Below, one piece after another: positions 37,956 through 49,100 of a DNA stretch of 64,000 nucleotides; within the stretch, counting starts at the first letter, position 1; every line of letters begins with the position of its first letter. Under the pieces are notes generated by a model. The model was not told the origin of the DNA, searched no databases, and was given only the letters and a program-made list of their open reading frames with translations. The stretch is from an uncultured Acetobacteraceae bacterium. GTDB lineage: Bacteria > Pseudomonadota > Alphaproteobacteria > Acetobacterales > Acetobacteraceae. The stretch is taken from contig CAIYDT010000216.1 of NCBI GenBank assembly GCA_903924985.1, positions 1 through 64,000 on the forward strand, read 5' to 3'. A program made the translations under genes and the position numbers.

Positions 37956-38792
37956 ATGCCGATCATCGACGTCCAGGTGCATCCCTTCGACCGCAACCAT
38001 CCCGGCCGGCCGTGGGCCGGGCCCTCGCACGGGCTGGAGTCCGCGTCCGGCGACGAAATGGTCGCCGCCATGGACGGTGTCGGCGTCGACGCGGCGGTGA
38101 TGGTGTCGTCGTTCAGCGCCTATCGTTACGACCCGAGCTATGCGCTGGAGGTCTACAACGCCTATCCCGACCGGTTCCGCGTTGTGACGCCCGTCGATAC
38201 AACGAACCCGGCAATCGACGATTTCGTCGCTGAATGGGCCAAGACCAAGGGGACCGTCGGTATCCGGGTCAGACTGGTCGATGGCAAACCGGCCGATCCC
38301 GCCGACCCCGGTGTGACGCGCACCTTCGCCGCCGCCGCCAGACACGGACTGCCGGTCAACTTCCTCTGCTGGGGCCATTTGGATCTGGGGGCGGCGTTCA
38401 TCCGGCGGAACCCCGACACGGTGATCGTGGTCGACCACCTCGGCCTGCTACAGCCGTACAAGCCGCCCGTGCCGGCGGATGTATGGGCGGATCTGCCGAA
38501 GCTGCTCGCTTTGGCGGATTGCCCGAATGTCCGGGTCAAGATCAGCGGCGCCTGCACGATGTCGCATCAGCCGTTCCCCTACAACGACATCTGGGAGCCG
38601 GTGCTGAAAATCATCGATGCGTTCGGCCTGGATCGCTGCATGTGGGGCACCGACTGGACCCGAACGATCCAAATGCTGACCTACGAGCAGGGGGTCGCGC
38701 CGTTCCGCGAAACGACGCGCCTGTCCGCGAGCGACAAGGCAAAGCTGATGGGCGGCACATTGGAGAAAGTCTACAACTGGCACCGTTGGTAA
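37956..38792 (+). CDS. amidohydrolase family protein (Amidohydro_2)
   Basis: PIIDVQVHPFDRNHPGRPW, VIVVDHLGL, DRCMWGTDWTRT. Confidence 0.9.
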   Translation: MPIIDVQVHPFDRNHPGRPWAGPSHGLESASGDEMVAAMDGVGVDAAVMVSSFSAYRYDPSYALEVYNAYPDRFRVVTPVDTTNPAIDDFVAEWAKTKGTVGIRVRLVDGKPADPADPGVTRTFAAAARHGLPVNFLCWGHLDLGAAFIRRNPDTVIVVDHLGLLQPYKPPVPADVWADLPKLLALADCPNVRVKISGACTMSHQPFPYNDIWEPVLKIIDAFGLDRCMWGTDWTRTIQMLTYEQGVAPFRETTRLSASDKAKLMGGTLEKVYNWHRW

Positions 38793-38811
38793 TGTGATGG
38801 CATCGCAAGTC

Positions 38812-38840
38812 GTGGATGGCGGGCCGTCGCCCGCCATGAC
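38812..38840. repeat. REP-like intergenic palindrome GTGGATGGCGGGCCGTCGCCCGCCATGAC
   Basis: Inverted repeat, same family as 4331, 55013, 62776. Confidence 0.55.
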
Positions 38841-38866
38841 GATGCAGGAACGGCGGGATGAAACCC

Positions 38867-39943
38867 CTAGGGCGCGATCATCCGGTAAACCCGCGCCGCC
38901 GTGCCGCTGTACAGCGCCTTCTTCTCCGCCGCTGAGGCCCCAGCGGTGATGCGCTTGAAGGCGTTCCACAGCTCGGTGTAGCCGCTGGACTGCTTGTCCG
39001 GCGGGAAGTTGCTCTCGAACATGCAGCGATCGACGCCGAACGCTTCGATGCAGTGCTCGATATACGGGCGCCATGCTTCGGCCAGGTCCTCGGAACCGGG
39101 TGGCACGTCGCGTTCGTGGAAATCGTACCCGACCGAAACCATGCCCAGGCCACCCAACTTCACCGTGACGTTCGGGCACTTGGCGAGTTCGGAGATATTG
39201 GCTTTCCAGGTCTGGAGAATCTCCTGCCTGTGGCCGTTATAGGGGCCGACACCCAGAATGCCGCCGACATGGTTCAGAATGATCGACGTCCCCGGGAACG
39301 ACCGCGCCAGGTCGATCGCGTCGGGAAGTTGCGGATGATACTGCCACGACTCGAAGCTCAACCCCAACGGCGCGAGTTGGGCGAAGCCCTCGCGGAATTT
39401 GGGGTCCATCACCTGGTGCAGCGGCACGGGGCGCGAGGCGAATTTGCCGACCGCGTCGTGCTCGTCCGTTGCGACGCCGTGGCGCATGCCGCGCAACCGC
39501 CCGCCGGCCGCGACGATTTCGGCTTCCATCAGTTCGCGCACGTTCGCCGCACCCAGGGTCAGGTCGCCGCCGCCGATGATGACCTCGGCCACCCGGCAAG
39601 GGCCGAAGCCGCCGGAGGCGCTCATGGCCGCGAGGCCGGCTACGAACTCGATTTCTCCCAATGCCGCCATGTGGCGCGGCCCATCTTTCCGGTACATCGC
39701 GCGGCATTCCAGGAAGACGGTCGAAACGATGTTGTGGCCCCCTGCGATATCCGAAAGGATTCCGGGCAGCAGATACTCGCCCCGGCCCGGCGCGTGCCAG
39801 AAATGGTGGTGCGGATCGATGATCGGCAGTTCGGGTTCCAGCGCCGCCTCGGTGGGGCGCTTCGCCAGCCATGCGGCCAGCTCGGCGTCGTGGCGGACGT
39901 GGCTGCCGCGGTATTCGCCTTTTGAGTCTGCGACTTGGGCCAT
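38867..39943 (-). CDS. amidohydrolase family protein (Amidohydro_2)
   Basis: PIIDPHHHFWHAPGRGEYLLPGILSDI, IILNHVGGILG, DRCMFESNFPPDK. Confidence 0.92.
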   Translation of the reverse strand: MAQVADSKGEYRGSHVRHDAELAAWLAKRPTEAALEPELPIIDPHHHFWHAPGRGEYLLPGILSDIAGGHNIVSTVFLECRAMYRKDGPRHMAALGEIEFVAGLAAMSASGGFGPCRVAEVIIGGGDLTLGAANVRELMEAEIVAAGGRLRGMRHGVATDEHDAVGKFASRPVPLHQVMDPKFREGFAQLAPLGLSFESWQYHPQLPDAIDLARSFPGTSIILNHVGGILGVGPYNGHRQEILQTWKANISELAKCPNVTVKLGGLGMVSVGYDFHERDVPPGSEDLAEAWRPYIEHCIEAFGVDRCMFESNFPPDKQSSGYTELWNAFKRITAGASAAEKKALYSGTAARVYRMIAP

Positions 39944-40055
39944 TGCTGTTTCCTTCTGAACGGTGTTGCCGCCGACTGTAGGGGGAACCGCGCCATTTGG
40001 CCAATCGCGCGGTGCCTCTTACGCTATGCCCAAAGACCGAAGGGAACGCCCGTCC

Positions 40056-43000
40056 ATGCTCATCAAGAAGCTCCTGATCGCCAACCGTGGTGAGATCGCG
40101 ATCCGCATCGCGCGGACCGCCGCGGCGATGGGCGTCGCCACGGTGGCGGTGCATGCGGAGGACGATGCGGCGTCGCTGCACACGCGCCGAGCCGATGAGT
40201 CGCGAGCGCTCAGGGGGCGCGGCGTGGCGGCGTACCTCGATGCCGCCGGCCTGATCGCGGTAGCGGCTGAAACCGGCTGCGACGCGGTGCATCCCGGCTA
40301 CGGCTTCCTGGCGGAGAACGCGGCCTTCGCCCGGGCCTGCGAAGCGGCCGGGCTGATTTTCGTCGGCCCATCCCCGGACTCGCTGGACCTGTTCGGCGAC
40401 AAGGCGGCGGCGCGGGCATTCGCCGGGCGCTGCGGCGTGCCGCTGGTGCCGGGCAGCGCGGGCGCGACCGACCTGGCGGCGGCGCAGGCCTTCATGGCCA
40501 GTCTGGGCGATGGTGCGGCGATCATGGTCAAGGCCATCGCGGGCGGGGGAGGGCGCGGTATGCGGCCGGTCCATGCAATCGCCGACCTGCCGGCTGCGTT
40601 CGAGCGCTGCCGGGCGGAAGCACTGGCCGCGTTCGGCAACGGCGATTTGTATGTCGAGCGGCTGTTTCCCCAGGCTCGCCACATCGAAGTCCAGGTGCTC
40701 GGCGACGGCACCGGTGGGGTCACGCATCTCTGGGAGCGCGAGTGCAGCGTCCAGCGCCAGCGCCAGAAGCTGATCGAGATCGCCCCGGCGCCCGGCCTGC
40801 CCCCTGACCTGCGGGACCGGTTGCTGGCGGCGGCGGTCAAGCTCGCCTCGGCCGCGCAATACCGCAATGCCGGCACATTCGAATTCCTGGTCGGCGACAC
40901 CGACTTCGCCTTCATTGAAGCCAATGCGCGGATTCAGGTGGAGCACACCATCACCGAGGAGGTCACGGGCGTCGATCTGGTGGAGGCGCAGCTGCGCATC
41001 GCCGCCGGCGCCACGCTTGCGGACATCGGCCTGACCCAGGCGCGAATCCCCGCGCCGCGCGGCATTTCCATGCAGTTGCGCGTCAACCTGGAAACCATGA
41101 CCCCGGACGGCAACGCCAAACCGGCCGGCGGCGTGCTGAGCGCCTATGACATACCAAGCGGGGCAGGGGTGCGCGTCGATGGGTATGGCTATGCGGGTTA
41201 CCGCACCAGCCCGGCGTTCGACTCGTTGCTGGCGAAGGTGATCGTCACCGCGCCCTCCGGCCGGTTGGACGACGTGGCAGCACGCGCCAGCCGCGCCCTG
41301 GCGGAATTCCGCATCGCCGGTGCCCAGACCAATCTGCCGTTCCTGCAAGCCTTGCTGCGGCATCCCGTTTTGCTGGCCGGCAAGGCGCACACCCGCTTCG
41401 TCGAGGAGCACATCCAGGAGCTGCTGGCCGCCGCCGGCGCGCCGCGACAGCGCCTGTATTTCGAGCCCACCGCGGCCCTGGCCGCTGCCCCAGGCGCGCC
41501 GCGCACCGCCGGCATCCGGCTGCAAACCAACGATCCACTGGCGATCGTCGCCCTCGGAAAAATCGTTGAGGCCGCGGCGCCGGATCCGGAGCCGGACCTC
41601 GACGGCCCGGACGACACCAAGCCCATCCTCGCCCCCATGCAAGGTACGATCGTCGCCCTGGAGATCGCGGTGGGCGCCACGGTCCTCCGTGGCCAACCCT
41701 TGCTGGTCATGGAAGCCATGAAGATGCAGCATGAGATCGCCGCCACGGTCGGCGGCATCGTGCGCGCCCTGACCGTTGCCATCGGCGATACCGTGTTCGA
41801 AGCTCACCCGATGGTGTTCATCGAGGAGACCGACGCCGCCAGCGGCGTGGCGGCGGCGACGAAGGAAATCGACCTCGACCTGATTCGTCCCGACCTCGCG
41901 GAAGTTCTGGCGCGGCAGGCACGAGCGCTCGACGAAGCGCGGCCCGCGGCAGTGGCGAGGCGGCGCAAGACCGGGCAGCGCACCGCGCGGGAAAATATCG
42001 AGGACCTCGTCGATCCCGGTTCCTTTACCGAATACGGCGCCCTGACCGTCGCCGCCCGCCGCACCACCACTCCTATGGAAAAGCTGATCGACGAATCCCC
42101 CGCCGACGGCTTCGTCATGGGTCTGGCGCACATCAACGGCGACCGTTTTCCCGACGAGACAAGTCGCGTCGTGGTCGGCGCTTACGACTACACCGTGATG
42201 GCCGGCACGCAGGGCAAGCACAGCCACCGCAAGCAGGACCGGATGTACGAGATCGCCGAGCAATGGCGGCTTCCGACCGTGATCTACACGGAAGGTGGGG
42301 GTGGGCGGGGCAGCGATCCCGATTACATCTCGATCCTCGGCGGCACCAGCGACACCTTCCACCAATTCCCGCGTCTGAGCGGACTGGTGCCAGTGGTCGG
42401 CATCGCCTCCGGCCGCTGCTTCGCCGGCAATGCGGTGTTGCTGGCCTGCTGCGACGTCATCATCGCGACCGCCAATGCCAGCATCGGCATGGCCGGCCCG
42501 GCGATGATCGAGGGCGGCGGCCTGGGCGTCTATCGGCCGGATGAGGTCGGGCCGATGAGCGTCCAGGTGCCCAACGGCGTGGTTGACATCGCCGTTTCCG
42601 ATGAGCGCGAGGCCGCTCGGGTTGCCCGCCAATATCTGTCCTATTTCCAGGGCCGCACGACGGATTGGACCTGCGCCGATCAGCGGCTGTTGCGGCACGC
42701 CGTGCCGGAAAACCGCATGCGCGCCTACGACATGCGCGCACTGATCGGCACGATGGCCGACACCGGCTCGATGCTGGAGATACGCCAGGGATTCGGGTTG
42801 GGCATGATCACCGCGCTGATCCGGGTCGAGGGACGGCCGATGGGCGTTGTCGCCAATAACCCGCTGCACCTCGGCGGCGCGATCGACAGCGATGCGGCCG
42901 ACAAGGCGGCTCGGTTCATGCAGCTTTGCGACGCGCACGACGTGCCGCTGCTGTATTTGTGCGACACCCCCGGCAACATGGTCGGGCCGGAGGCCGAGAA

Positions 43001-43439
43001 GACCGCCTTGGTCCGCCATTGCGGCCGCGCCTACGTCATCGGCGCCAATGTGACGGTGCCGACGTTCATGATCATTACCCGCAAGGCCTACGGCCTCGGC
43101 GCCCAGGCGATGGGCGGCGGCAACCTGTTGATCGGGGCCTTCTGCGTGTCCTGGCCGACCGGCGAGTTCGGGGGCATGGGGCTGGAGGGCAAGGTCAAAC
43201 TCGGCAACCAGCGCGCCTTCGCCACGATCGAGGACCCGGCCGAACGGCTGGCGCTGTATGAAAAACTGGTCGCGGCGGAATACGAGCGCGGCAAGGCACT
43301 GAATGTCGGCTCGTTGTATGAAGTCGACGACGTGATCGACCCCGCCGCGACCCGCAAATGGATCGTTGCCGGTTTACGCGCGATGCCACCGGCACCGAAG
43401 CGCGAGGGCAAGAAGCGCGGGTGGGTGGACGCCTGGTGA
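40056..43439 (+). CDS. single-chain acyl-CoA carboxylase: biotin carboxylase + BCCP + carboxyltransferase
   Basis: BC: KKLLIANRGEIAIRIARTA, HPGYGFLAENAAFA, RIQVEHTITEE; BCCP: LLVMEAMKMQHEI (biotin Lys codon 41721..41723); CT: GGGGRGSDPDYI..., PLLYLCDTPGNMVGPEAEKTALVRHCGR, GGGNLLIGAF. Confidence 0.95.
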   Translation: MLIKKLLIANRGEIAIRIARTAAAMGVATVAVHAEDDAASLHTRRADESRALRGRGVAAYLDAAGLIAVAAETGCDAVHPGYGFLAENAAFARACEAAGLIFVGPSPDSLDLFGDKAAARAFAGRCGVPLVPGSAGATDLAAAQAFMASLGDGAAIMVKAIAGGGGRGMRPVHAIADLPAAFERCRAEALAAFGNGDLYVERLFPQARHIEVQVLGDGTGGVTHLWERECSVQRQRQKLIEIAPAPGLPPDLRDRLLAAAVKLASAAQYRNAGTFEFLVGDTDFAFIEANARIQVEHTITEEVTGVDLVEAQLRIAAGATLADIGLTQARIPAPRGISMQLRVNLETMTPDGNAKPAGGVLSAYDIPSGAGVRVDGYGYAGYRTSPAFDSLLAKVIVTAPSGRLDDVAARASRALAEFRIAGAQTNLPFLQALLRHPVLLAGKAHTRFVEEHIQELLAAAGAPRQRLYFEPTAALAAAPGAPRTAGIRLQTNDPLAIVALGKIVEAAAPDPEPDLDGPDDTKPILAPMQGTIVALEIAVGATVLRGQPLLVMEAMKMQHEIAATVGGIVRALTVAIGDTVFEAHPMVFIEETDAASGVAAATKEIDLDLIRPDLAEVLARQARALDEARPAAVARRRKTGQRTARENIEDLVDPGSFTEYGALTVAARRTTTPMEKLIDESPADGFVMGLAHINGDRFPDETSRVVVGAYDYTVMAGTQGKHSHRKQDRMYEIAEQWRLPTVIYTEGGGGRGSDPDYISILGGTSDTFHQFPRLSGLVPVVGIASGRCFAGNAVLLACCDVIIATANASIGMAGPAMIEGGGLGVYRPDEVGPMSVQVPNGVVDIAVSDEREAARVARQYLSYFQGRTTDWTCADQRLLRHAVPENRMRAYDMRALIGTMADTGSMLEIRQGFGLGMITALIRVEGRPMGVVANNPLHLGGAIDSDAADKAARFMQLCDAHDVPLLYLCDTPGNMVGPEAEKTALVRHCGRAYVIGANVTVPTFMIITRKAYGLGAQAMGGGNLLIGAFCVSWPTGEFGGMGLEGKVKLGNQRAFATIEDPAERLALYEKLVAAEYERGKALNVGSLYEVDDVIDPAATRKWIVAGLRAMPPAPKREGKKRGWVDAW

Positions 43440-43475
43440 TGCCATGGGCACACCACGCGTCCACCCGGCCGGATA

Positions 43476-44312
43476 TTACCGGTAGCCGTCCGCCGCGGCT
43501 TTGGTTTCAGTGCCTTCGGTGCCAAGCAGTTTCTGCATCGTGGCGCCGCGGGAAGTCCAGAAATTGTGGAGAATCCGCACGTCCCAGCCGATGCAGAAAT
43601 GCTTCACGCCCATTTCGATATACGGTTCGGCTTCCGCCGGTTCCGATATTTCGATGCGCGGATGGATGCCCAGTTTCAGGCACGTTTCGATGGTTTTGCG
43701 TTCCGCCGCTTTGACCTCCGGGCTGCCGCGTTTGCCGGTTTGGCCAATGGACATGGAATAATCGGACCCGCCGAACTGCACCATGTCGATGCCGGGCACC
43801 GCGAGGATATTGTCCAGGTCTTCGACGCATTCGCGCTTCTCGACCATGATGGCCACCACGACGTCATCCAGTGCCTTGACGTAAGCGGGCGAACCACCCT
43901 CCCGCACGACACCGACATCGCGGCGCATGCCGACACCCGTCAGGCCGATACCGCGACGGTTGCCGGGCGTTTCGGCGCGTGAGGCCGCGACGCAGGCTTT
44001 CGCATCTTCGACGGTACGCAGGTCGGCGAACAGCACGGACTGGAACCCCGAACCGATCGCGCGCATCGCCTGGTGGGTGTACTCGCCTTGCTCGATCTTG
44101 ATCATGCCGCCGATGCCGGCGACTTCCATGCTTCGGCCTAGGTTATCCAGGTCATGCATGGTGAAGGGGCCGTATTCGGCGGTGAATTCTACATAGTCGT
44201 AATGACCGGCGGCACCGATCAGTTCGACCAGGGTGGGCCAGCAGGACAGAATATGTGTGCCGAGCGTCGGCAGGCCGGCATCGAGCTTTTGGCGGAGGCG
44301 GTTGGCACGCAT
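43476..44312 (-). CDS. HpcH/HpaI aldolase/citrate lyase family protein
   Basis: LRQKLDAGLPTLGTHILSCWPTLVELIGAAGHYDYVEFTAEYG, VVAIMVEKRECVEDLDNILAVPGIDMVQFGGSDYSMSIG. Confidence 0.9.
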   Translation of the reverse strand: MRANRLRQKLDAGLPTLGTHILSCWPTLVELIGAAGHYDYVEFTAEYGPFTMHDLDNLGRSMEVAGIGGMIKIEQGEYTHQAMRAIGSGFQSVLFADLRTVEDAKACVAASRAETPGNRRGIGLTGVGMRRDVGVVREGGSPAYVKALDDVVVAIMVEKRECVEDLDNILAVPGIDMVQFGGSDYSMSIGQTGKRGSPEVKAAERKTIETCLKLGIHPRIEISEPAEAEPYIEMGVKHFCIGWDVRILHNFWTSRGATMQKLLGTEGTETKAAADGYR

Positions 44313-44338
44313 GGGTCGATTCCTTTTGTCGTTGGCGG

Positions 44339-45916
44339 TTAAGCGCGTCGCATGCCCCAAAACACCGGGAACGACGCCGAGACAACATCCTGGATGTCGG
44401 ACCGGAATGCCATGGGCTGGCGCATGCGGCCAAGCGGCAGGAAGTTCACGGTCTCGAAATAGTGCAACTGGATCTGTTCGGAGATCGCCTTCTGCGCCTC
44501 CAGCGTGGGGGCATCGAACCAGGCCTCCCGCATGACTTCCAGCTTTTCGTCCGTTGGCCAGCCGAACCATCCCTTGCGGCCGTTGCCGCGCAAAATCAGC
44601 ATGCTGCCGGGATTGGCGGAGGTCAGCGGGCTCATGACCGAAATGAACGCGCCCCAGCCGCCTTTGTCGAGCGGGTTCTGGTTGGCGCGCCGAGCCACCA
44701 CGCTGCCCCAGTCCATCGTCTGGTAATCCACACTCAGGCCGATGCTCTGGAACAGGTCGCGGGCGACCTCCGACAATGTCGCCAAAGCTGGCTGGTCGCT
44801 CGGCGACATGATCATCGCCGGTTCGCCCTGGTAGCCGGACTCGGCGATCATCTTTTTCGCTCGCTCGATGTCGCGGGGGCTTGTGAAGTGCTCCAGGCCC
44901 GCCGTGTTGGACATGGGCATGGTGGGCGCGAACAGGCCGGTCGGCACGATCTCCAGTTCATCCTGCTCGCCGACCACGGAGTCGATGAAGGCCCGCTGGT
45001 CCAAAGCTACCAGTATGGCCTGCCGCACCTTCGGATTGTCGAACGGAGGGTTAAGGTGGTTGAGCTGCATGAACATCAGCCATCCGCCGGGATCGACCAC
45101 CTTGGTATAACAGCCGGGGGATTTGTTCAGCATGGGGCACAAATCGATCAGCGGCTGCTCCAGCCAGTCGACCTCCCCCTTCTGCAAAGCGGCGGCGGCG
45201 GTGGCGGGATCGGGCTGCACGATCCATTCGACCCGCTCGAAGTTGGCCACTTTGCCGCCGGCGAAATGGGCGGGTGGCTCCTGCCGGGGGACATAGCCGT
45301 CGAACCGGGCATAGGCTGCGCGCGCACCGGATATCCATTCGTCCTTCAGGAACCGGAAGGGTCCCGAACCGATGGACTCCGTCACCTGCTCGGTGCCGGG
45401 CCGCAGCGCGTGACGCTCCGGCATGATGAAGGACTGGCGGGCGCCCAGACCGAACAGCAGTTGGGGGCAGGGGCGTTTGAGGCGGATGGCGAATTTCCTG
45501 TCGTCGATCGCGACGATCTCATTGACGTATTTCATCAGCACCTGGCCGAAGGAATCCCGCGAACCCCAGCGCCGCAGCGACTGGGTGCAGTCTTTGGCCA
45601 GCACCTTCTCCCCGTCGTGGAATTTCAGCCCGTCGCGCAGGGTGAAGGTCCAGGTGAGCTGGTCCGCCGAAACCTCATGCCCCTCCGCCATTTGCGGGCG
45701 GATGTTGCCGGCGCCGTCGAAGCCATACAGCAGGTCGTAGACCATGTAGGCGTGGTTGTAGGTGATGACGGCGGTGGTCCAGATCGGGTCGAGCACGGTC
45801 AGATTGGCCTGCGGGATGAACCGCAAAGGCTTCTGCGCCTGCGCCAAAGCAGGCATGGACAAAGATGAGGCGGCGGCGATCAGGGGCGCGGATTTCAGCA
45901 GGTCGCGGCGGCGCAT
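44339..45916 (-). CDS. ABC transporter substrate-binding protein, family 5, no permease adjacent
   Basis: MRRRDLLKSAPLIAAASSLSMPALAQA (Tat-like), LTVLDPIWTTAVITYNHAYMVYDLLYG, LRDGLKFHDGEKV. Confidence 0.92.
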   Translation of the reverse strand: MRRRDLLKSAPLIAAASSLSMPALAQAQKPLRFIPQANLTVLDPIWTTAVITYNHAYMVYDLLYGFDGAGNIRPQMAEGHEVSADQLTWTFTLRDGLKFHDGEKVLAKDCTQSLRRWGSRDSFGQVLMKYVNEIVAIDDRKFAIRLKRPCPQLLFGLGARQSFIMPERHALRPGTEQVTESIGSGPFRFLKDEWISGARAAYARFDGYVPRQEPPAHFAGGKVANFERVEWIVQPDPATAAAALQKGEVDWLEQPLIDLCPMLNKSPGCYTKVVDPGGWLMFMQLNHLNPPFDNPKVRQAILVALDQRAFIDSVVGEQDELEIVPTGLFAPTMPMSNTAGLEHFTSPRDIERAKKMIAESGYQGEPAMIMSPSDQPALATLSEVARDLFQSIGLSVDYQTMDWGSVVARRANQNPLDKGGWGAFISVMSPLTSANPGSMLILRGNGRKGWFGWPTDEKLEVMREAWFDAPTLEAQKAISEQIQLHYFETVNFLPLGRMRQPMAFRSDIQDVVSASFPVFWGMRRA

Positions 45917-46168
45917 AAGGGGGTCCTTTACAGGGTGCGGTGGCTGGGCGTTTACCGTGTCCCGGCCCGGCCGGCCAGTGATACAGGGCGATTGGGCAGG
46001 GGAATTGCTCTTGGATCGGACGCCCCCCTTCGCCGTATTTCCCTGGTTGATAGGGCGGCGTGACCGGATAAGCCTTGCGCGCGGCGTCCGGCTCAGGCGT
46101 CCTGTCCGGACCCGCCGGCCCGATTCGGTGCCCGCTCGTCTCCCCACCGCCCGAGGTGACCAGAACCG

Positions 46169-49100
46169 ATGCCGACGCCGTTTTCGTCCCAGGACCTGAA
46201 CCGGGCCTTCGATGCCCGAGCGCTGACGCGGGGCCGGAGCCTGGGATTGGCGGGGGCAGTGCAGGTGCGGCTGGACGGCGACACCATCGTCGGCAGCGTG
46301 CAGGATCGCGACACCAGTCGTAGCGTGCGGATCACGCCGTCGATGATGGGTCGCCGGGTGGTGTTCGACCACGAATGCAGCTGCCGCATTCGCGGCTGTC
46401 CGCATCTGGCCGCCGCGGCGTTCGCGGCGCTCGACCAGTTCCCCGTCCTGCGCAAGGCGGAGCAGCAAACCTTCCTCGACACGCTCGCGGCGCCGGTTGC
46501 CCAGAAGGAGCGTCAGCGCCTGGTGTTCGAACTGGCGCCGGCCGAGGGCAAGCACGCCTGTGTCGTCATAGCGATGCTGATAGGCGAACGCTCCGGCATT
46601 ATCGCCCCCACCACGCCCCGCGCGATTACGTCGGACGAAACCGCCTCCAGCGAGGTGCGCGACCTCGGCTATATGCTGGGGGACGGGACCGAAGCCCGCA
46701 CCGGCATCGCGGCCGATCTGGTAACCGACGCGCTGGATGCCCTCATCGAAACCGGTCTGGCGCGTTGGCACGCCGGTGGCGCTCGGCTGGTTAAGGGCCA
46801 AACCCGCGTTTTCCCCTCTACCACCGCGGTCGCGCTGCCGCCCCGGTCCGGCGTTATCGTCGCCGATAGTGGCCCCTGGTATGTCGACGCCGCCACTGGG
46901 GCGGTCGGCCGCATCCGAATCCAGACCTTGGCGGCGGTGCTGCCGCCGCCTCAACCCGCCGCACCGCCGCCACCCCCCATGCGCCGGCGGGTGGAAGCGG
47001 CGTCGAGCATCGAACCCGAAATCGTCGACCGTCCGATGACGCCCGTGCTGCGCCTCACCCGCTTTCCCTGCCCGGATGAGCGGGGACGCATGCAGATGCT
47101 CGATGCCCTGCTGCTGGCGTTCGACTACGAGGGCGCCAGCGTGCCGTTCGACGACGACCGCCAGTTCGTGCGTGCCAACACGCCCTATGGCCCGGTCTTC
47201 GTGCGGCGCGACCGCAAGGCCGAGGCCGCGGCGCAGGACGCCATCCGCCAGGACGGTCTGGTGCAGATGCGCATGGTCACCGGTAAGGATGCCAGGGGCC
47301 GCATGGTCTTCGTCTTCCGTGGCCGCGACGCCGCCGAGGCGTGGGAGGGGTTTGTCGCCGAACGCCTGACGGTGCTGTCGGCGCTGGGATGGCACAACCA
47401 GATCGACGGTGAATTCGGCCCCCGCATGGCGGCCTCCGGCGGCCTTTGCGACATGAAGGTGGCGGATACCGCGAGCGGGGGTTTCTCGCTCGACCTCGGC
47501 ATCGACATCGACGGCGCGCGCCATCCGCTGTTGCCCATCCTTCTCCGCCTGCAGGAACGCGGTGGCATGCCCAAGGCGCGGGTGGTCGATGGGCAATTGA
47601 TCACCAGCCTCGACGACGGCCGTATCCTCAAGCTGCCGGCGGAGCGGATCGCGCGCCTGCTGGCGGTGATGGAGGATTTGGCCGAGACGGCCCGTCGCAC
47701 CACGGGCGACACGCTGGAGTTGGATACCGCCCAGGTGGCCGACGTCCTGGACCTGGAGGATATTATCGCGACGCGCTGGCAGGACGGTGCCGCCGCCACG
47801 GCGCATGTCGCGCGCTTCCGCTCCGCCGCCGAAATCCCGGGCGTGCAGGTGCCCCCCAGCTTCACCGCGGATTTGCGCCCTTACCAGCAGCACGGGGTCA
47901 ACTGGCTCCAGCATTTGCGGGAAAACGACCTCGGCGGGTTGCTGGCAGACGACATGGGCCTGGGCAAGACGGCGCAGACCATCGCCCATATCGTGATCGA
48001 GGAGGCAGAGGGCCGGTTGGACCGCCCCGTGCTGGTCGTGGTGCCCACCAGTCTGGTGCCCAACTGGACGGCGGAACTGACTCGCTTCGCGCCGGATTTG
48101 CGCGTGGTGGTCTTGTACGGCCTCGACCGCCACGAAAAGCGCCGCGATCTGACCGGCGTGCACGTCGTCATCACCACCTACACCGTGCTGACCCGCGACA
48201 TCGAGGAGATGGCCGAACTGCCCTGGCATCTGGTGGTGCTGGATGAGGCGCAGGCCATCAAGAGCCCTGGCGCGAAAGCCACCCACGCGGTGTGCCGGCT
48301 GAACACAAGGCACCGGCTCTGCCTGTCCGGCACGCCGATCGAGAACAATTTGGGCGAACTCTGGTCGCTGTTCGCTTTCCTGATGCCGGGGCTGTTGAGC
48401 AGCCGGAAGACCTTCACCCGCCGGTTCCGCTCACCCATCGAGAAGGACGGCGATCCGGTCCGTCGCCGGCAGCTATCGTCGCGCATCCGCCCCTTTATTC
48501 TGCGCCGCACGAAATCCGCCGTGGCCACCGAACTGCCGCCGAAACACACCATCCTGCGCCGCATCGTGCTGGCCCCGGACCAGCGGGAGCTTTACGAAAC
48601 CATCCGCGAAACCATGCACGCCCGTGTCACGCAGGGGATCGCCGAACGCGGCATGGCGCGCAGCCACGTCCTGGTGCTCGACGCGCTGCTGAAGCTGCGG
48701 CAGGTCTGCTGCGATCCGCGCCTGGTGAAGCTGGCCTCCGCCGATTTGACCGGCTCCTCCAGCAAGCTGGACGATCTGCTGGAGATGGTGGGCGAGATGA
48801 TCGCCGAGGGGCGGCGCATCCTGCTGTTCTCCCAGTTCACCTCCATGCTGGATTTGATGAAGGCGCCGCTGGAGGCGGCCGGAATCCCTTTCGTGGAACT
48901 GCGGGGCAGTACCGCCGATCGTGGAGAGCCCGTGCGCCGGTTCGAGGCCGGAGAGGTGCCGCTGTTCCTGATCAGCCTGAAAGCCGGCGGGCGGGGGCTG
49001 AACCTGGTGTCCGCCGACACCGTCATCCACTACGACCCCTGGTGGAACCCGGCGGTCGAGGATCAGGCCTCCGACCGAGCCCATCGCATTGGCCAGACGA

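Noticed and set aside
39237-43019. 1260-aa minus-strand ORF opposite the acyl-CoA carboxylase
   Set aside because: Shadow ORF of high-GC codon usage; low-complexity His/Arg/Gly composition, while the plus strand has unambiguous domains.
44339-48313. 1324-aa minus-strand ORF
   Set aside because: Only the C-terminal 526 aa (44339..45916) is a real SBP; the upstream extension is antisense to the SNF2 helicase and lacks protein-like features.
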